From NCBI RefSeq assembly GCF_000499845.2, contig NC_023758.2:4008311-4072310 (forward strand): a stretch of 64,000 nucleotides of DNA, given 5' to 3'. The DNA comes from Phaseolus vulgaris (Eukaryota > Streptophyta > Magnoliopsida > Fabales > Fabaceae). The notes beneath the pieces are model-generated. The model was not told the DNA's origin. It saw only the letters and a list, made by a program, of their open reading frames with translations, and ran no database searches. The position numbers and the translations under genes were made by a program. How positions within the stretch are numbered: the first letter of the stretch is position 1; the number at the start of each line of letters is the position of its first letter. Shown here piece by piece: positions 63,425-64,000 of the stretch.

Positions 63425-64000
63425 TGGCTATCCATTTTCACTGTTCCCTTTTGTTTTTCACATCAAATACTTCTGAAAAAAGAGGTAATCCATTTTTGAA
63501 GAGTTTATTTTGAATATTAAGGAAATGCATGTCAAACTTCAACATCAACAATTCACCAAAGACTGCTACTTTTTTCTGTCATTTGCCTCATTAGTTTTCT
63601 CTATTTTACAATGATCCATATTTTTTACTTGGATAGATTTTTATGAAGCTGCTGACCATTTTCTTTCCTAAATTAAGTAAAAGCTGAGCCGTGGTACCTG
63701 ATCTAAAGAAGCAATTGGTTTTTAAACTCTTTTCATAGTGACTTGTTTTCACTGTAATGAAAGTGAACAAAAAACAAACTAATGAAAATGAGCAAAAGAT
63801 TGACAATTTGTTTCTTGGCTTTGGCATGAGATCCAAGAGATAAGTAGGTAACTTGTGGAAACATTGATTTTTCTTTAACTGTGTTGATACTTCTGAATTT
63901 ATAACGGCATTGAGCTTTTGTCTTTGATTATAGATTCGTTTTTGCACTTTGCATTCTCCCCCTTACAAAGTTGACCCTTCTACTGACTTTAGTGAGAACT
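63425..64000. other. SUV3 intron sequence to the right edge
   Basis: No exon with SUV3 family resemblance was recognised. The final bases run out of the window. Confidence 0.4.

Overview
The window looks like a nuclear segment from a dicot plant, most likely a legume of the Phaseolus/Vigna/Glycine type. The reasons are AT-rich intergenic DNA, short GT-AG introns, plant-only gene families (GPI-anchored lipid-transfer proteins, SDE3 RNA helicase, 12-oxophytodienoate reductases) and a heavy load of plant transposon types. The legume assignment is inference from general resemblance; no search was run. All exon borders were worked out by hand from splice signals, reading frame and family knowledge.

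Layout of genes. At 2.6-5.6 kb there are two plus-strand genes for eight-cysteine GPI-anchored lipid-transfer proteins in tandem. At 6.1-10.2 kb (minus) there is an SDE3/MOV10-type RNA helicase with a C-terminal WG-repeat tail. At 24.2-27.1 kb (minus) there is a ten-exon type I inositol polyphosphate 5-phosphatase. At 30.3-32.2, 35.6-37.3 and 44.3-45.4 kb (all minus) there are three paralogous 12-oxophytodienoate-reductase-like genes (here OPR-a, OPR-b, OPR-c) with 3, 2 and 0 coding introns. At 61.0 kb (plus) the first six exons of a SUV3-type mitochondrial RNA helicase run off the right edge.

Mobile DNA fills most of the rest. There are two Mutator-like MITEs (0.6 and 16.0 kb), a complete non-autonomous Helitron (11.2-13.06 kb), a nearly intact Ty1-copia element (16.44-22.24 kb), several CACTA-like MITEs, a 1.9-kb foldback element with arms over 900 bp (41.92-43.79 kb), a second looser foldback (46.4-47.4 kb), decayed LTR and LINE remnants, and a three-layer nest at 47.6-60.5 kb. 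In the nest an old copia element holds a reverse-oriented solo LTR and a very young 7.7-kb Ty3-gypsy chromovirus in its gag region; target-site duplications resolve every border.

Functional links. The three OPR genes share an as-1-like promoter element just upstream of a TATA-like box, which suggests shared electrophile/oxylipin responsiveness, while OPR-b has lost the catalytic tyrosine of the family. SDE3 acts in RNA silencing, the pathway that foldback transcripts and young retrotransposons would normally trigger, but no direct link between these loci is shown by the sequence. The least ordinary observations are a 13-nt perfect complementarity between the copia LTR and the junction just downstream of it (no conventional primer-binding site is present), the large foldback element, the Tyr-to-Phe change in OPR-b, and the intron-loss series in the OPR cluster.
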